Assembly (NCBI RefSeq): GCF_042453785.1
Contig: NC_091674.1
Location: 27,631,001 to 27,695,000 of the forward strand
Source: Malus domestica
Taxonomy: Eukaryota > Streptophyta > Magnoliopsida > Rosales > Rosaceae
DNA: 64,000 bases
Direction of reading: 5' to 3'
The position numbers were made by a program, and so were the translations under genes. The notes below the pieces were generated by a model, which made no database searches, was not told the DNA's origin, and saw only the letters and a list, made by a program, of their open reading frames with translations. This document shows, in pieces, positions 27,200-40,095 of this stretch; position 1 is the stretch's first letter, and the number at the start of each line of letters is the position of its first letter.

Positions 27200-29309
27200 G
27201 ATTTTACTATTAAACTTTTGAGTATGAAAGAGAAGTTAAACGACGCGTGACAGAGATGTTTTGCAATGATTATCAAATTGCTTCTTCAAGTTTCTAATTC
27301 TGTCATGAATTGAGAAGAGGAAGCAACCGCATTCTCGACTTGGCTAAATATTAGCTAAAGAACATACATTAGGCTTATAAGGATATGATTGCATCAAAAG
27401 CTGGCTTCCTTTTGATTTCTTAATGAATTTCAATTCCTATGGTTTGAATATGGGAAACTTATATTTAGTTATGGCTGCCCGAATAAGACAGTTCTCTAAA
27501 TGAACAATGATTTGAACAAACTCGAATGTGAGATCAAAATATAGGAGATCTCATGTTTTAATAGAGGAGATCTCATATATTTGTGAGATTTGTAAACATA
27601 TGACGTGGCTCGAGCATCCTACACAAGTTTTCTCTCTTAATTGGCAATGAAGGAGAATTTCCTTTGCGCTAAGGTTGAAAATCATAAGATTTTGCATTAT
27701 CAAGTTTCAAAATAAAATTATTCACACATCTACTGATGACCTTAGGCCCTTCACATTGGTTAAGGTGAGCGTGATACCTATTATAAGAATAAGATATTTG
27801 ATTTCTATAAAATTACTGCTAAACTAGTGTGAGTTCAATATATTGGTAGCATCTCGAGTTTGATATATTGAACTTAGGAGTCTAATATTCTGAACTCATG
27901 AGTTCAATAAATTTGTATCACTCAAATTTTCTGACCTACTATAAAAATATGATACATCTATGAGCTAAATATATTGGTATCAAATTCACTTTTTTCGGCC
28001 TAGAACTTGTTGATCACAAGATGATCACATTACTCATAGGAAATTTATCGAACACGAAGGAAAATGATGTGCCTCCCTAATGTATCTAAAAAAACTGTAA
28101 AAACTTTCTGCCTGGATTTGAAATGCATGTGGTCTTTCAACCAATCCCTTTCATTGCCCAAGCAAAAAGGATAAGTTGGTGGACATTGCACACCCCTATT
28201 TTTGGTGGCACAAGCTGTAGTTCCCAATAAACAAAAGCACCACTAGGGTGCTCGTTGCTAACTCGAAAAGTATGATCAAATTTGCTAAAGAAATCACGCA
28301 AGAGAAGTTCCTCCAACACACTTAACCTTATTGCCAATTTGGCCAAGATCATAGTTCTCAACATGGAGATATTTTTCAAGTGTATCCGTAATACGAGGTA
28401 CGTATCATTAAACAAATGATGAGATACTTGTATTACAAAATTACTAATTTAAAAATAAAACTTTCTTTCAGTTATATAATGACACATGATATTTACATGT
28501 GTTCCAGCGCAAAAAAGAAAAATTATTCTCAACATGATAGAAGCAAGAACATCACTATCATTTGATGGGGTTGTGTGCCAAATTGTCTCTCTTTTTGTTT
28601 AATGGGACCCTTTCTAATCGATGTCATGATCTTATATCACCGGTTTTGGTAGCCATATTCCCAAGAATCTAAACCCAAACGAAACCAAGAGTGGAGGACT
28701 GATTAGTGATTATATGGAAAGGATGAAGAATTATGAACTTTATGGTTAGCAACTTCTTGAGTTCTATATGTGGAAGAAAAAACTTCAGTCGAGCTGCTCT
28801 GTCACGATACCTCAAAGACACGCACAAGGAGATCCACCAATGACGAAGGGTTTATTTTTCCTTATTTGTGTCTTGGATGGACGGACGTGGCAGGGTACCC
28901 CAACAGAAAATTTTCTTCTATGCCTTTTGGCCTCCACCAAAGAAAGGAAAGAAAAGAAAAAGTGGACGAATAAAAAGAGAGAAAATAACATGGATGACTC
29001 GCCATCATGAAGTTGACCCCCACAATATGAATGAAAGAAAGAAAGATGGATGCTTTGCTTCGCTGAGGTTCACAAGAAATCTGTGCAACCAGATTTTATC
29101 GCTAGCAACATTATATACATTTCAATAGGTATACATACATATATACATACACACAGACCAATCATCTGCACGTCCCTCTTCTGGTTAAACATTCTGCAGC
29201 TCATTTTTAACTTCAAAAGTTCCTTGGTGTGCAAGAAACGGCAAGCAACATCGGGATAGAAGCATAAAGAGGAACTAGTAAGGGCTCGTGTTTAGAACTT
29301 GTTTCATGA
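27200..29309. other. Long intergenic stretch, no secure gene
   Basis: I found no gene I recognise. On the minus strand near 28045-28415, two overlapping frames give weakly protein-like segments (for example LAIRLSVLEELLLRDFF), possibly a decayed gene fragment, but no family was identified. Confidence 0.35.
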
Positions 29310-29318
29310 ATTTTTCAA

Positions 29319-30566
29319 GGGTAAATTACACAGTAGCCCCTCAGGTTTTGAGGTTTATTACAACCTCATACAACATCTTCAAAACATTTCACTTTTATAC
29401 CTTAAGTACTATTTTATTTCAAAATAATACATCCGTTACATTTTTCATCTATTGATCCGTTAAATGCTGACGTGGTTGCCACATGTATGCTACGTGGCTG
29501 CCAAATGTCTGCCACATGGTAAATAATTTTTTTTTTTAAACCTGAATTTTCTTTAAAAAAAATAAAAAATAAACCCACTATCCCTAACCCCCCCCCAAGC
29601 AACCCATAATCCAAAAACCTGCAGCAGTAGCAAGAAGAAGAAGAGGAGGGAGGAAGAAGGAAAAACAAAAAAAAAAAAAATCCCAAAACACAGTTCCTCC
29701 CCCCAGCGACCCAAATCCCTATCCTTAACCCAAAATCCAAAAACCTACAGCAGCAGCAAGAAGAAGAGGAGGAGGGAGGAAGAAGGGGGAAAAAAAAATC
29801 CCCTCACCCTCCTTCACCTCCCCCCTCCCCCTGCGACCTCACCTCGCTCCCCCCCCACCCCCCGCGTGACCTCAGCCTCCTTCCCCACCCCCCCCCCGGG
29901 GCGACCTCACCTCGCTCCCCCCTCCCGCACGACCTCACCTCGCTTCCCCCCCCCCCCCAAAAAAAATCTTATCCCCCTCATCCTCATCTCTCCTCTCTTC
30001 TCCCCGCAATCCCCAAACCCATCTCCCCCATCTTCTTCTTCTTCCCTGCAAACCCGGGAAAAAAAAAAAAAAAACCCTCCAGATCCCGTCTCGCCATCGC
30101 CGAATTTAAGGAGTGGGGGTGTGTAGAGAAGGGAAGAGGGTGGGTGCGAAGGTTGGTGCGGAGGGAGGGAGGGAGGGCCACGGGTTGGGGGGTGCACAAG
30201 GAGGGTCGCAGGCGGGTGGGGGTTCTTTCTGGGTTTCTGATTTTGGGGGGTTATGTGTTTCTGGGTTTTGGTTGACGGGGTGCTTTATTTCAGTTTTTTT
30301 TTAATTATTATTTATATTTAGAAGATTTAGGTTTTTAAAAAAAATTTAAAAAATTAATTTTTTTTGCCACATGACAGATATTTAGCAGCCACATGGCATA
30401 TATGTGGCAGCCACGTCAGCATTTAACAGATCAATGGATGGAAAATGTAACGGATGTATTATTTTGAAATAAAATAGTACTTAAGGTATGAAAGTGAAAT
30501 TTTTTGAAGATGTTGTATGGGATTGAAATAGACTCCAAACCTGAGGTATGAAAATGTAATTTACCC
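29319..30566. mobile_element. Mutator-like element with long TIRs and C-rich payload, 9-bp TSD
   Basis: A 1248-bp element. The TIRs of about 210 bp begin GGGTAAATTACA and end GTAATTTACCC. Flanking ATTTTTCAA occurs at 29310-29318 and 30567-30575, a perfect 9-bp duplication. The interior is unlike the genome around it: strongly C-rich on the plus strand (runs of C up to about 10), with a GCAGCAG..AAGAAGAAGAGG block occurring twice (about 29620-29660 and 29749-29790). Open frames inside are low-complexity shadows. Confidence 0.85.
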
Positions 30567-30862
30567 ATTTTTCAAATAAGAAGATGAAATGAGAGGCTTT
30601 TCCGTCAAGTTGCATTAACAAGATAATTTTATTTAATTACATGAATTGCATACAAAAATGGTCCATTAAACACTAATTAAGATCCCCATGAAATAAAAAA
30701 AGATTACAAATGGGGCAAAATCCACCATCTTTTGCATTTGAAACCTAGCTCCCACCACCACATCTGGATCGGGGTGCGACATTTTGCTACTTATTTTCAC
30801 TTCTATGCCATACTTTAAACAAGAAGATAATAACCCGGGAATTCGAATTTTGCAGAAGAAAC

Positions 30863-32416
30863 TCAGTAAGACCAGGACCAAAAGGCATGATCTTCCATCG
30901 GGAATCCGAAATTACAGGAATTTGCAGGCGTATCGGAGTAATCAACATCTTCAAGCTTTGGGAAGATGTATGGAGGCAGCAGGCTTTTGCTGAAGTTATC
31001 TTCTTCATCTTGGGAAAGGTCAGACTGCTCAGGTTCGAAAACATATGAAGAATCACCAGGCTCTAAGAGTGAAGAGTGAACTCCATCCGGGTAATGTGGG
31101 CTGTCTGAATCAAATATGTCACTCCTGCCTGAACTATGATCTTCCTGCTTAGAGGCCACAGCTGAGACTTTTGATACTTCGCCTTCGGAGGCCGAGTCAG
31201 CAATTGGCTTCTGCGGCAGTTCTTGAGATAATTTGTTGGTATCAGATAGTTCTGAATTTTCCCTCTCCTTCTCTTTGAGTTGCAGCTTGTCTGAGAGGAT
31301 AAGAACCTGATGACCAATTCAAACATATCATGTCAAATTCGAGAGCAAAATACTACAAATGGAAAAACTAAGGCAGCGAATGACATATATTAATCGCTAC
31401 CTCGGCCTTCAGTTTATCATTCTCTTTCGAAAGGCTTTCACAGTTAGCCTTGAGATTATTGTAGTTGGCTTGCAGCACCTCATAATCCTTCTCAAGGTGT
31501 TTTGTCTTCCACCTCGCCCGGCGGTTCTGGAACCATATCGCAACCTGCCGAGGCTGCAAGCCAAGGTCCTTTGCAAGCAGGACTTTCCTCTCTGGTTCCA
31601 GCTTGTTTTCCACATCAAAGCTTTTTTCGAGAAACTGGACTTGATCAGCGGTTAGCCGCCTCTTCTTCCCAGGTTGATGGAGATACTCACCCAAGTCATC
31701 TTCCCCGTTATCTTCGTGCTCATACTGGTGGAACAATGACCTATTCAATCCACTTCCTCCGCGTACATCTTCGAAACTCACCATCGATCTTGAACCTGAA
31801 CAAGATATTATCTGTTAATTAGAATACCATCTTCCAAAATTCTACCACACACATGAACAACATCTTGCCACACAATTTTCCAATACAAATCATATGGATT
31901 ATCTAAAATTGACGAGCATTCTCGGCACCGATCACGAAGAGTGTGCTTGTTTTGGCTGCTAATTATTCTACGATTCCGAATTCCGAGATCATTAACATAA
32001 TTATAAACAGAAAGATGAACAGGGGCCTATACTATGTGCAAATTTCAATCTTTGCTTAATTCAAACACAAGTTAAGCAGCAACCTGCATATCTAACATAT
32101 TCATATATGCCAAAAGATCAAATATTTAGGGAAAAATCAGAAAACCCAGATCAGAAACACTAAAAAATTAGTGATAAATCAACCCAAATAATAAAAATCA
32201 CAGAGACAGAGTACACAAAGAGAGAGTGAAATAGTACCCAGAAAAGAAGCAGAGTACACAAAGAGTGAGTGAAATAGTACCCAGAAAAGAAGCAGAGGAA
32301 GAATTTGATGACCCAGAAAGGAACAGAGAATCAAGAGGCTCAGAACTCCTCTGGTTCTGAAGCAAAGCACTGAGGACGGACGAATTTCGGCCGCCGTTGA
32401 CCCTCCCGCCGGCCAT
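30863..32416 (-). CDS. HAT5: Class I HD-Zip transcription factor (HAT5/ATHB1-like)
   Basis: Three coding exons on the minus strand: 32281-32416, 31401-31795, 30863-31306; 324 aa. N-terminal MAGGRVNGG and [14 protein letters not shown] segments, an acidic patch ([12 protein letters not shown]), a homeodomain around residues 88-146 with recognition helix [10 protein letters not shown] (133-142), then an adjoining leucine zipper (about 147-188) starting LEKDYEVL, which together define HD-Zip. There is no CPSCE or START domain, so it is class I; these bind CAATNATTG-type sites as dimers and act in the nucleus. The N-terminus and the homeodomain most resemble HAT5/ATHB1 and tomato VAHOX1 as I recall them. 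The acidic C-terminus ends in an aromatic DHAFWSWSY tail like known activation motifs. The donor of exon 1 is duplicated 43 bp downstream. An upstream in-frame ATG at 32431 would add five residues; the MAGGRV start is preferred by similarity. Confidence 0.93.
32209..32294 (-). repeat. 43-bp tandem duplication carrying two identical 5' splice sites
   Basis: Two near-identical head-to-tail copies each contain, on the minus strand, TTCTTTTCTGG followed by GTACTATTTCACTC. The exon/intron junction of HD-Zip exon 1 (32281) therefore recurs exactly 43 bp downstream at 32238. Confidence 0.85.
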
Positions 32417-32708
32417 GTTCACAGTCAACACTCCGACGAATTAGTTTTGTATACTAGGCGTTTGTTAAGTTGCTGTCGAGAACATCACAGCTTGGTGTTT
32501 GAGAAGTAGAGTGATCCGAAGCTCTGGGTTGGAAAGAATCACGCTTTGTGGCGGAAGAAGCTGGTGATGATGATTTCTGTGATGTGGGAAGTGTGGGAAC
32601 AGCGGCTGCACACACCCATCACTCAGAAGAAGGAGAACTTATGGGACTTTGAATTTGAAGGTGGTGGTGAAACAGTGGAGAAGAAGAAGAGCTATGCAAA
32701 TTGGGAAG

Positions 32709-32767
32709 TTTTAGAGAGAGAGAGGAGAGAGAGGGAGGGAGGGAGGGGGAGAGAGAGAGAGGGAGAG
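32709..32767 (-). repeat. GA-rich microsatellite in the HD-Zip 5' region
   Basis: An imperfect (GA)n/(GGGA)n tract on the plus strand, which is CT-rich on the gene's strand, about 300 bp upstream of the HD-Zip start codon. It is probably within the 5' leader or core promoter. Confidence 0.7.
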
Positions 32768-32799
32768 TTTCCTTCTCTCTTTCTCAGAAGCGTAACCTG

Positions 32800-33612
32800 A
32801 TGGTGATAAATATAGTAAAAGCCATTAGGGGTCCCTGTTCCAGGAGAGGACAAAGATGGGGTAGATTACTATCCTACCCTTCGATATAAAGCATCAATTC
32901 TATAACCAGAGTTTTAGTTGCAGGATCGCACCATATTGAACTTCAACGATCCGAATTGTTTATTTTTTAAATTACATTTTATAGATTATCTTTACAAAAT
33001 ATAGTCAAATAAAAAATATTTGAAGTATCTAATTAAAGTTCAAAGAAATTTACGAACAATATGTTCTAAAAACATTAAAATTTCATAGTGACAATTAAAT
33101 AGGCAAATGATTTTGGATTGAATTGAATTTTTCAAGAATGATCTATGAGTCGGGACTTATAAAATAGACGGTTTAGATAGTTAAAATTCGATATACAGTG
33201 AGTCCCACAATTAGTCCCTATTTTTTTTTTTTGAAAAAAATGAATATTCCTTTCCTTAAAGAGCCTGATTGTATACATATTTCACAAGTTTTACACACAT
33301 ATACTCTTGAAATTAACCCACCCTATTAGATATGATTTTTGAATTAAAAAATCAATAAGTATCGTGCCAAAATATTGGTGATGTAAATCAATATGACTCA
33401 CAATATGAACACACATTTTTTTAGTTGGTGCATGTCTCACAATATGACTTCACTCTTGTGGAAAAATTTAGGTTGCAAAACATTTTTATATTTATTGAAC
33501 TATATTAAAGAAGTTTATTTGAATATCGAGAAAATATTGTATTTTCTCGTTAAAGGAATGTATTCATTTAGATTCTAATGCAATAACTGACAAATTACGG
33601 CGATACTAGAAA
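32800..33612. other. Intergenic, no gene recognised
   Basis: AT-rich, containing only short unsupported open frames. Confidence 0.5.
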
Positions 33613-33616
33613 AGAG

Positions 33617-33768
33617 AAATGCTAAAAAGACTCTTTTAAAGTGAAACTTTCTATAGATTCTTTGTCATCTCATATTTTTTGCACAATATTTCTAATGTTT
33701 ACACTAAAATTGACATTAAATTGTGAGGTGACAGTTGAAAAATCTCACTTTAAGAGTCTCTTTCAAGC
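33617..33768. mobile_element. MITE with inverted ends
   Basis: AAATGCTAAAAAGACTC...AAAGTGA at the left pairs with TCACTTTAAGAGTCTCTTTC at the right. About 150 bp, noncoding; limits approximate. Confidence 0.5.
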
Positions 33769-33774
33769 CCCATA

Positions 33775-35183
33775 TTCTTTGGAAAAGAAAATTGTTCATT
33801 TTTCTCCCAAATCATAGCGAGCTAGTTAGGGGAGGGAGACTTGTTCATAGCGGTGCTATATTTCACACTCTCTTTGTTAATTTTTGTTCTTTAATATTTT
33901 TCAATTTTTACGATCCGACTATACAAAATTAAAAGAAGTGCGTGATAAGTGAAAATAGGTATGCATTCACAAAATTTTATTTTATTTTCTTTAGAAAGAC
34001 GTGCAAACAACATGCTAAAATATTCTAAACATTTTCCACAAGAAAATGACAGAATGCGAGCGTGGAACATGCAGTGGAGGGCATAATGGTAAATGTGGAG
34101 GGGCATAATGGTAATAGTGCTCTAATTGGAAGATGAAAACGATGGAGAATACAGAAACAAAGGAATCGAGTCGAAGCAATCGCTTTGAGAATTCAGAAGG
34201 AGCGAGTCAGAAACAGATGACTCAGTGCCGATTCTCTCTGACTCTGACCGCTCAGTGCCACTTTAACCAACTCGCGGCGCTCACGACTCAACATGGCGGG
34301 CCACCATTGGGCCACGTCTACGTGACGTGGGGCCAGCCATGTCCCTTCATACAGATTTTATATTCACTCGGTGCCACTTTAGCCAATATGCCAAAACAAA
34401 ATTCTAGTGATGTACTTAGAATGGAGGGATTCGTGAATCGTGGACGTTAGGAATATGAAAAATGTGAACTGAGAATGAGATTAAAGATTGAAATGTGTGT
34501 TATATATATTTTGTAATTTGTTTATGTTAGTAAACATATGAAATTAGGAGGAAGAGGAATTGTAATACGATAGTTTGGAATTGGAATTTCAGTACCATTC
34601 GAAATAAGTAAGTTGCTAGGTCCCCTTCGTGTTTGTGAATGTCTCGATCTTAGACAATTACAAGATCTTGTGTCTGATTTTTCCGTCGTTTAGTATCGTT
34701 TATGTAAAGAAATGGAAGTAATTTCACACGTTCATTTTATCACTTATACATCCTTACTTATTAATTGACTTTAAATTGAATAAGTGAAATGAGAATTAAG
34801 AGGCATAAATAATCAAATCAAAAATATGTGAAGAAGAAAGAGTGTGCGAAAATTATTTCCGTAACAAAAAATTCTAAACTTGGGTTAAATTCTTTAGTCC
34901 AATAATTTGTCTTACACTTTGTACGTAAGCCCATAATTTGTTCTGCGTTTTGGGAGCTATCCACAATGAGCTTAAGCCCATATACGACGCACTGTGTAAA
35001 AGATCCAATCCCCAATCTTAATCCAGTTCTGCTTTTGGAACCCAATTCTGGGTTCTCATTTAGATTTGCAACAAGTGGAAAGTGATTTGGTTCTTTTGCT
35101 TTCTCCAAGTACATGAGCAATTCTAATGCAAACCCACTAAAGCAATCCCTTTCTTTTGATGGCTCAACAACCTCAAACTTATT
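33775..35183. other. Intergenic, no gene recognised
   Basis: It includes a GC-richer patch at about 34190-34340 with an unrecognised 105-codon open frame. No family resemblance or splice structure supports a gene. Confidence 0.4.
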
Positions 35184-35191
35184 ATAAAATA

Positions 35192-35333
35192 AGGGAAACT
35201 AATGAAAAAAGTTTGAAAACTTGAGTTTTAACGATAAGGGTAAAGTGAATAGTACCATAATTGATTTTTTAGTGTAAAAATATGGTTTTTCGTTAAAGTG
35301 AATAGTGCTTGAAGTTTTTCGTTAAAGTTCCCT
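35192..35333. mobile_element. 142-bp hAT-type MITE, 8-bp TSD
   Basis: Ends AGGGAAACTAATGAAAAA and, inverted, AGGGAACTTTAACGAAAAA. Perfect 8-bp duplication ATAAAATA at 35184-35191 and 35334-35341. The motif CGTTAAAGTGAATAGT recurs inside. Confidence 0.8.
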
Positions 35334-35341
35334 ATAAAATA

Positions 35342-35925
35342 CTCTAATATACAGGATAAAAAATGTAAGTTTAGATGCAAGTGAGCGGACACACTGTTTT
35401 AGCCTAACTAGTCTAACCCGGGTTTGCTAAGGTCATCTTCTATGGTTGGCCGAATGGCTCATTGTAGTCCATTTTTTTTACAAAAACCCATCTCTAATGT
35501 GGGCTAAATGGAATCTTGAAAAAAGATTCCAAGCTCAAGAGCTGGTGACCAAGCTAAATGTAGTTTGGTTGGAGGCCCGAGCCACCATTGTTGGTGTTGG
35601 CTCGGCTCACCACGGAGCAACTGGGAGGCGCGGATCTGGTGTGATGCAAATATCATCATATCTGTCTTCTCTCTTCCGTTTCTCTCTCTATCCTCATATC
35701 TCTGTTGATCTTATTGTGGCCCATCACGTGCAAAATAATCAGAAAATAAGGCACACCATAGGAAGAAACAGAAAAATGCAACGAATCCCACCACAAAAAA
35801 TTCATATTATTAAGCCCTGCATCACTGAATATAAAAAATATAGCACTGCAGTATTCATCAAAACATTCATATGTAGTAGGCTAAAAATGGCATAGGGTGC
35901 TACACTTAGCCAAACTATCGGAAAT
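35342..35925. other. Intergenic, no gene recognised
   Basis: A 149-codon open frame on the plus strand (35446-35895) has no recognisable domain. The surrounding words look repetitive rather than genic. Confidence 0.35.
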
Positions 35926-36079
35926 GGACTAGGATTTCATTCCTTCCTTTCACATTCTCTAATTTGTCTCTCTTTTTATGAAAAATTAATATAAGATGTT
36001 GAAATGACTTAACCGTGATAGTTTAAATAGGAAGGGAGGGAAGGGGAGGGAAAAAAAAGAGCGAAGAGAATCATACTCC
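35926..36079. mobile_element. MITE family B, copy 2 (inverted)
   Basis: GGACTAGGATTTC at the left and GAGAATCATACTCC at the right. The body AAAAATTAATATAAGATGTTG..CTTAACCGTGAT is the complement of copy 1 (24926-25095). Confidence 0.55.
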
Positions 36080-39000
36080 AATGGCCTAATTGACCAACTA
36101 TGCAAAAAAGTTCAAACTAGATTGGAAGTGGCACCTCCAACTTGTGTGGATTGGAGGAATTTTCAATTTCGTATTGTTTCAAAATCAAAGCAAAGAACAT
36201 GTTCAATGGAAAACATAAGGAATATGCAGCAGTTCTTCTCAACCTTCTCATGTTGGCCAACATAGGATATGCATTTTGAGTATTTCTTTCAACCCTTCTA
36301 TTTTTAGGGCAAACTTAAACCACTACAACAGTCTACTGCCTTAATGGTTGCTATTTGTAGTAGTTCTTCACCTCACTATCCGAACCCATTTCCCATTGTT
36401 CCCAGCATTTAGGTCAGTCTCTATTGGCTAGGGAAACTTCAGGTGAAACAAGGCACTTCCTTAAACAACCACTATAAGATTTGGTGGCTGTAGATAGAAG
36501 AGTTTACTACAAAACAGAAACTTTTCATGGCCAATGTTTGTGGCTACTGCACTTTCTATTTGTTGAATATTTGGGACATTGAATTGACACAAAAGTTCGG
36601 TTGGATCCCCGGTTAAATGGCGGACCGGTGGTGATCCACCGGCCATCTAGGTCCCGCCCAGCCGAAATGGTTTGAGGAATTTTCTAGATGGTATTGGAGT
36701 TGTTGGAGTCCCCATTCGGTCGTCTAGAAGTTCCCATGTCACATGTTGTTGATGCTGGTGTTAATATTCTAAACAGGGATTCTGCTGTATATGCTTCTAG
36801 TTACTAGGTTATTAGAGTAATGACAGACGAGAATATTTGAAGGATATATATGCAGGAAACTTTTAACATATACTTCTAGTTTTAGCAATCTTTTTGCCAC
36901 TCATTTTCATACGCATTCTCTCTTTTCCACTGCTTTACAATACTTAGGTTAAGTTTGAGCTTTGCAATATTAAGGGAGATTAGCAAATCTAACTTTCTGT
37001 TGGGTATAACATATGAAACCAGAGATTTGATCCACACCAGCAGGTTGATGCTCTCGCTTCCTCTTTCACACTATAGCAAGTAGTCAAAGAAGTCGAAACA
37101 GATGATGTAGCCGGATAAAAAAATTTATCAATACAACTTCCGTAACATATAAAACCCAGTTAAAACATACAGATAATATGATTAGTCAAATTCCATTTAC
37201 TGTTTTAACAGTTAATATGATTAGTCATATTCCATTTACACCGCCTAATTACGTACATTATGATTAGTAATATGAACAGTCATATTCCTTTAATTAGCGG
37301 GTGGGCGGTGAGGAATAATCTTGACATATTTAGGTGATTAAGATTAGCATACTAATGTTCTCCTTGACGAAACGCTACCCGGGAAAACCTACATTCTATG
37401 AAAATTAAGAATAATAATCAGATGATTATACCCCTTCGCGGTGATGTTGAGATGATGAATATGTGTTGTAACTCTCATTCAAAAAGCAAACCTAACACTC
37501 CCACAATTAGCTTCATAAAAGCTTGTTGATCAGACCCCTACCCAAAAATAAAGTGAAACAACTCAAATCAGATTCCTAACATCATCTACTGAAAATTGGC
37601 ATATGGAAATATACACTTAAGGAAGATATTTATGCCTTGCACCAAAAGCAAGAGCAGCAAGGGTATAAAGATAAAATGCTTATTGTTAGCCTGTGTTTTT
37701 ATTTTAATTTTTTCTTGTATCTTTCGTTTTTTAGAGGATGCGTTTATGTGACAGATGCTCCAGTCAGAATATGCGTTTATGAGATAGAGGCTTAGGGCAA
37801 AATAAGTAGAATAAAACCTATGAAGACTTGGAAAAGACTCAAAGAAAAGAGATTGAGTACTTGGAGCTAACGGAAAACTTGGCTCAAATTGATTGAAATC
37901 GGGTAATTCCCAGGATCGGAAACTGATGTCGCTTACTCTGTCGATCACAATATGGTGTGAAGGATATTAACAGAGAGTGAATATTGAATTGAATAAAAAC
38001 TGACAGAAAAGGATTTAACAAATATATAGAGATGGAAGTAACCTTTCTGGATGAGTTATATTCTTCAGGGGAAGTTATAACTTTTCACGTTGAAATATAA
38101 CTATTCATATCCTTTTAGAATTAATTAATTAATTATATTATATTATATTATTTTCTTTATTAATTAATTAACTTATATCACTACAATCATATGTATATTA
38201 GTACACCAATGTTATGGTGTGCCTTCACATATGATTACACATATTGTGAAAACCATGTTATCATAATCATATTCTAAATACAAATTTGAGCACAGTAGAG
38301 TTCTAGGGTTCATACAGTCAACCTCATTTAATGAGATAATGCTTTATTGTTGTTATTGTCGCTGTTGTTTTGTATCTTTCACTTTTTAGAGGTAAAGTTT
38401 GTGTTCTCCGACTAAGTGTAACTTCTTTTTTCATTTTAATAAGATATCCCCATATACTTTTATTTATTTTAATAAGCATTTTTCAAGTTCGACAAGGGGA
38501 ACCCTAGATGTATTGGCAATATCAATGCATGGGAGTAATTAAATAGTGGACTGCTAGGACCACACCCAATTGAGAAACCCTAATAGCCACCCAATTTGTC
38601 TCTGAAAAATTATAGCCACACATATTTTCATGATCAGGCATACAGGTGGCTCAGAAAGGAAACCTAAGCTACCGGGCAACTACGTACATAGAATGATATG
38701 GCCACACCAGTACGTAATATATAGTACCAGTCAGACGACTCTAGTCGAAAGGAGAAGCATCTCAGTCCAGCTCTGAAAGCTCAATGCCAGAAGAAATCAC
38801 ATGAACTTTGATGGGGAAATTTGGATAGCCTTGTTAAATTCGACCTAAGAAATTAAGCAAAAGGTTTTCCATGATTTGGGAGTAGATAAAGAATTGATCC
38901 TTGGAGATTAGTTTAAGACACAATGGCCTCATCTGTCACACCGATTGGCACGCTGAGGACGGATCCAATTTTTTATTTTTTTTACTTCATGAGTCGACTT

Positions 39001-39371
39001 TGAATAATAAAATACGGTTTAACAAGCAATAACACTAGAATGTCAATACCTTTCTTAAACTTTGGTTAGTATAGTTAGTCGTTCAAACACATTACATGAC
39101 TCATCATATATTCATGAAATATGTTGCTACTATAGTATTACTCTAAAGTTATCAAAGATGTTACATATCTTCCTTAGTTTGCTAAAATCTTCACTTGGGA
39201 AATACAAGTAAATATACAACTTAAAGGTCAGTTAATTATATTTCATACGTGTATATATTTGTGAGTAATGTTGTACATATATCTCTTCTTTAAACTTAGA
39301 AGTATGTAGAATTCTGCCTCCGAGTTTGTTTGTATGTGTGTGGTGGGGGGATGCCCCATTGAGCTTTAGTT
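36080..39371. other. Long intergenic stretch, no gene recognised
   Basis: AT-rich with repeated ATGATTAGTCATATTCC motifs near 37175-37290 and an (ATTATATT)n region near 38120-38150. A minus-strand frame at 37586-37948 is compositionally simple. Nothing here is supported as a gene. Confidence 0.45.
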
Positions 39372-39379
39372 GTCTCTGT

Positions 39380-39841
39380 CAAGGTTTTAAAAGACGCTAG
39401 GTATTAGTCGGGCAGCAGGCTGGGGCCTAGCGCCTAGACGGCTAGGCAGAGCCTAGGCGAGCTAGGCTGATTTAAGTAAATCTATTGTATTTCGTATAAA
39501 TAAGTGTTTGTTTATACTTAAAAATATATATAATTTCATCATAAACTAGAAAATAAAATGACATATATATTATGAAGTATTTGAACATGATGAAAATATG
39601 AGGAGCAAACATATAATGTGTGTTTATATAAGTGTTCAATAAGTCTCTTACAATTTATTGGAAACAATAAAATGCAAAAGGAAAGTTATCTATTTTCTAT
39701 CTAAGTGAGTTGCAACCTAGACAGGTGTCTAGGTGGGTGCCTAGGCGGTCTAGGCGCATTTTCTTAATTTTCAAACGCCTAAGCATTAATCGGAGCAATG
39801 GCCAACCGCCTAGCGCCTAGGTGGGGATTTTTAGAACAATG
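39380..39841. mobile_element. 462-bp hAT-type element, intact copy, 8-bp TSD
   Basis: Starts CAAGGTTTTAAAAGACGC and ends TTTTTAGAACAATG. Flanked by a perfect 8-bp duplication GTCTCTGT at 39372-39379 and 39842-39849. Subterminal CTAGGCG/CGCCTAG motifs cluster at both ends. A second copy, split by later insertions, spans 44562-53969. Confidence 0.85.
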
Positions 39842-40095
39842 GTCTCTGTACATGCACAACATGGTGGTACTAATCCATTCATTATAATTTTTAACACATG
39901 TATCTACTAATTTGAGCTATATCCCAAGTTAATTAAATATTAGCATCGTTGTTCACTCATATTATAACACGTGAATTAATAATTGCACATATCAGCATGA
40001 CGATCATACACTAAGCAATTGTTCTTCATTAGGGTAAGCGATTTTGAATGGCGTGGATATAGGGCATGCCCTGAAAAGCAGTATGGCTTTATCTT

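Noticed and set aside
29866-30199. Overlapping Pro/Gly-rich open frames on both strands
   Set aside because: They follow from C/G runs and (GGA)n tracts inside a Mutator-like element. No domain, splice signal or start context supports them.
31359-31822. Plus-strand open frames over the HD-Zip gene
   Set aside because: Shadows of the homeodomain exon on the opposite strand.
37586-37948. 120-codon minus-strand frame as a gene
   Set aside because: Simple composition, with a Lys/Gln stretch and a single hydrophobic run. No family, no splice structure and AT-rich context.
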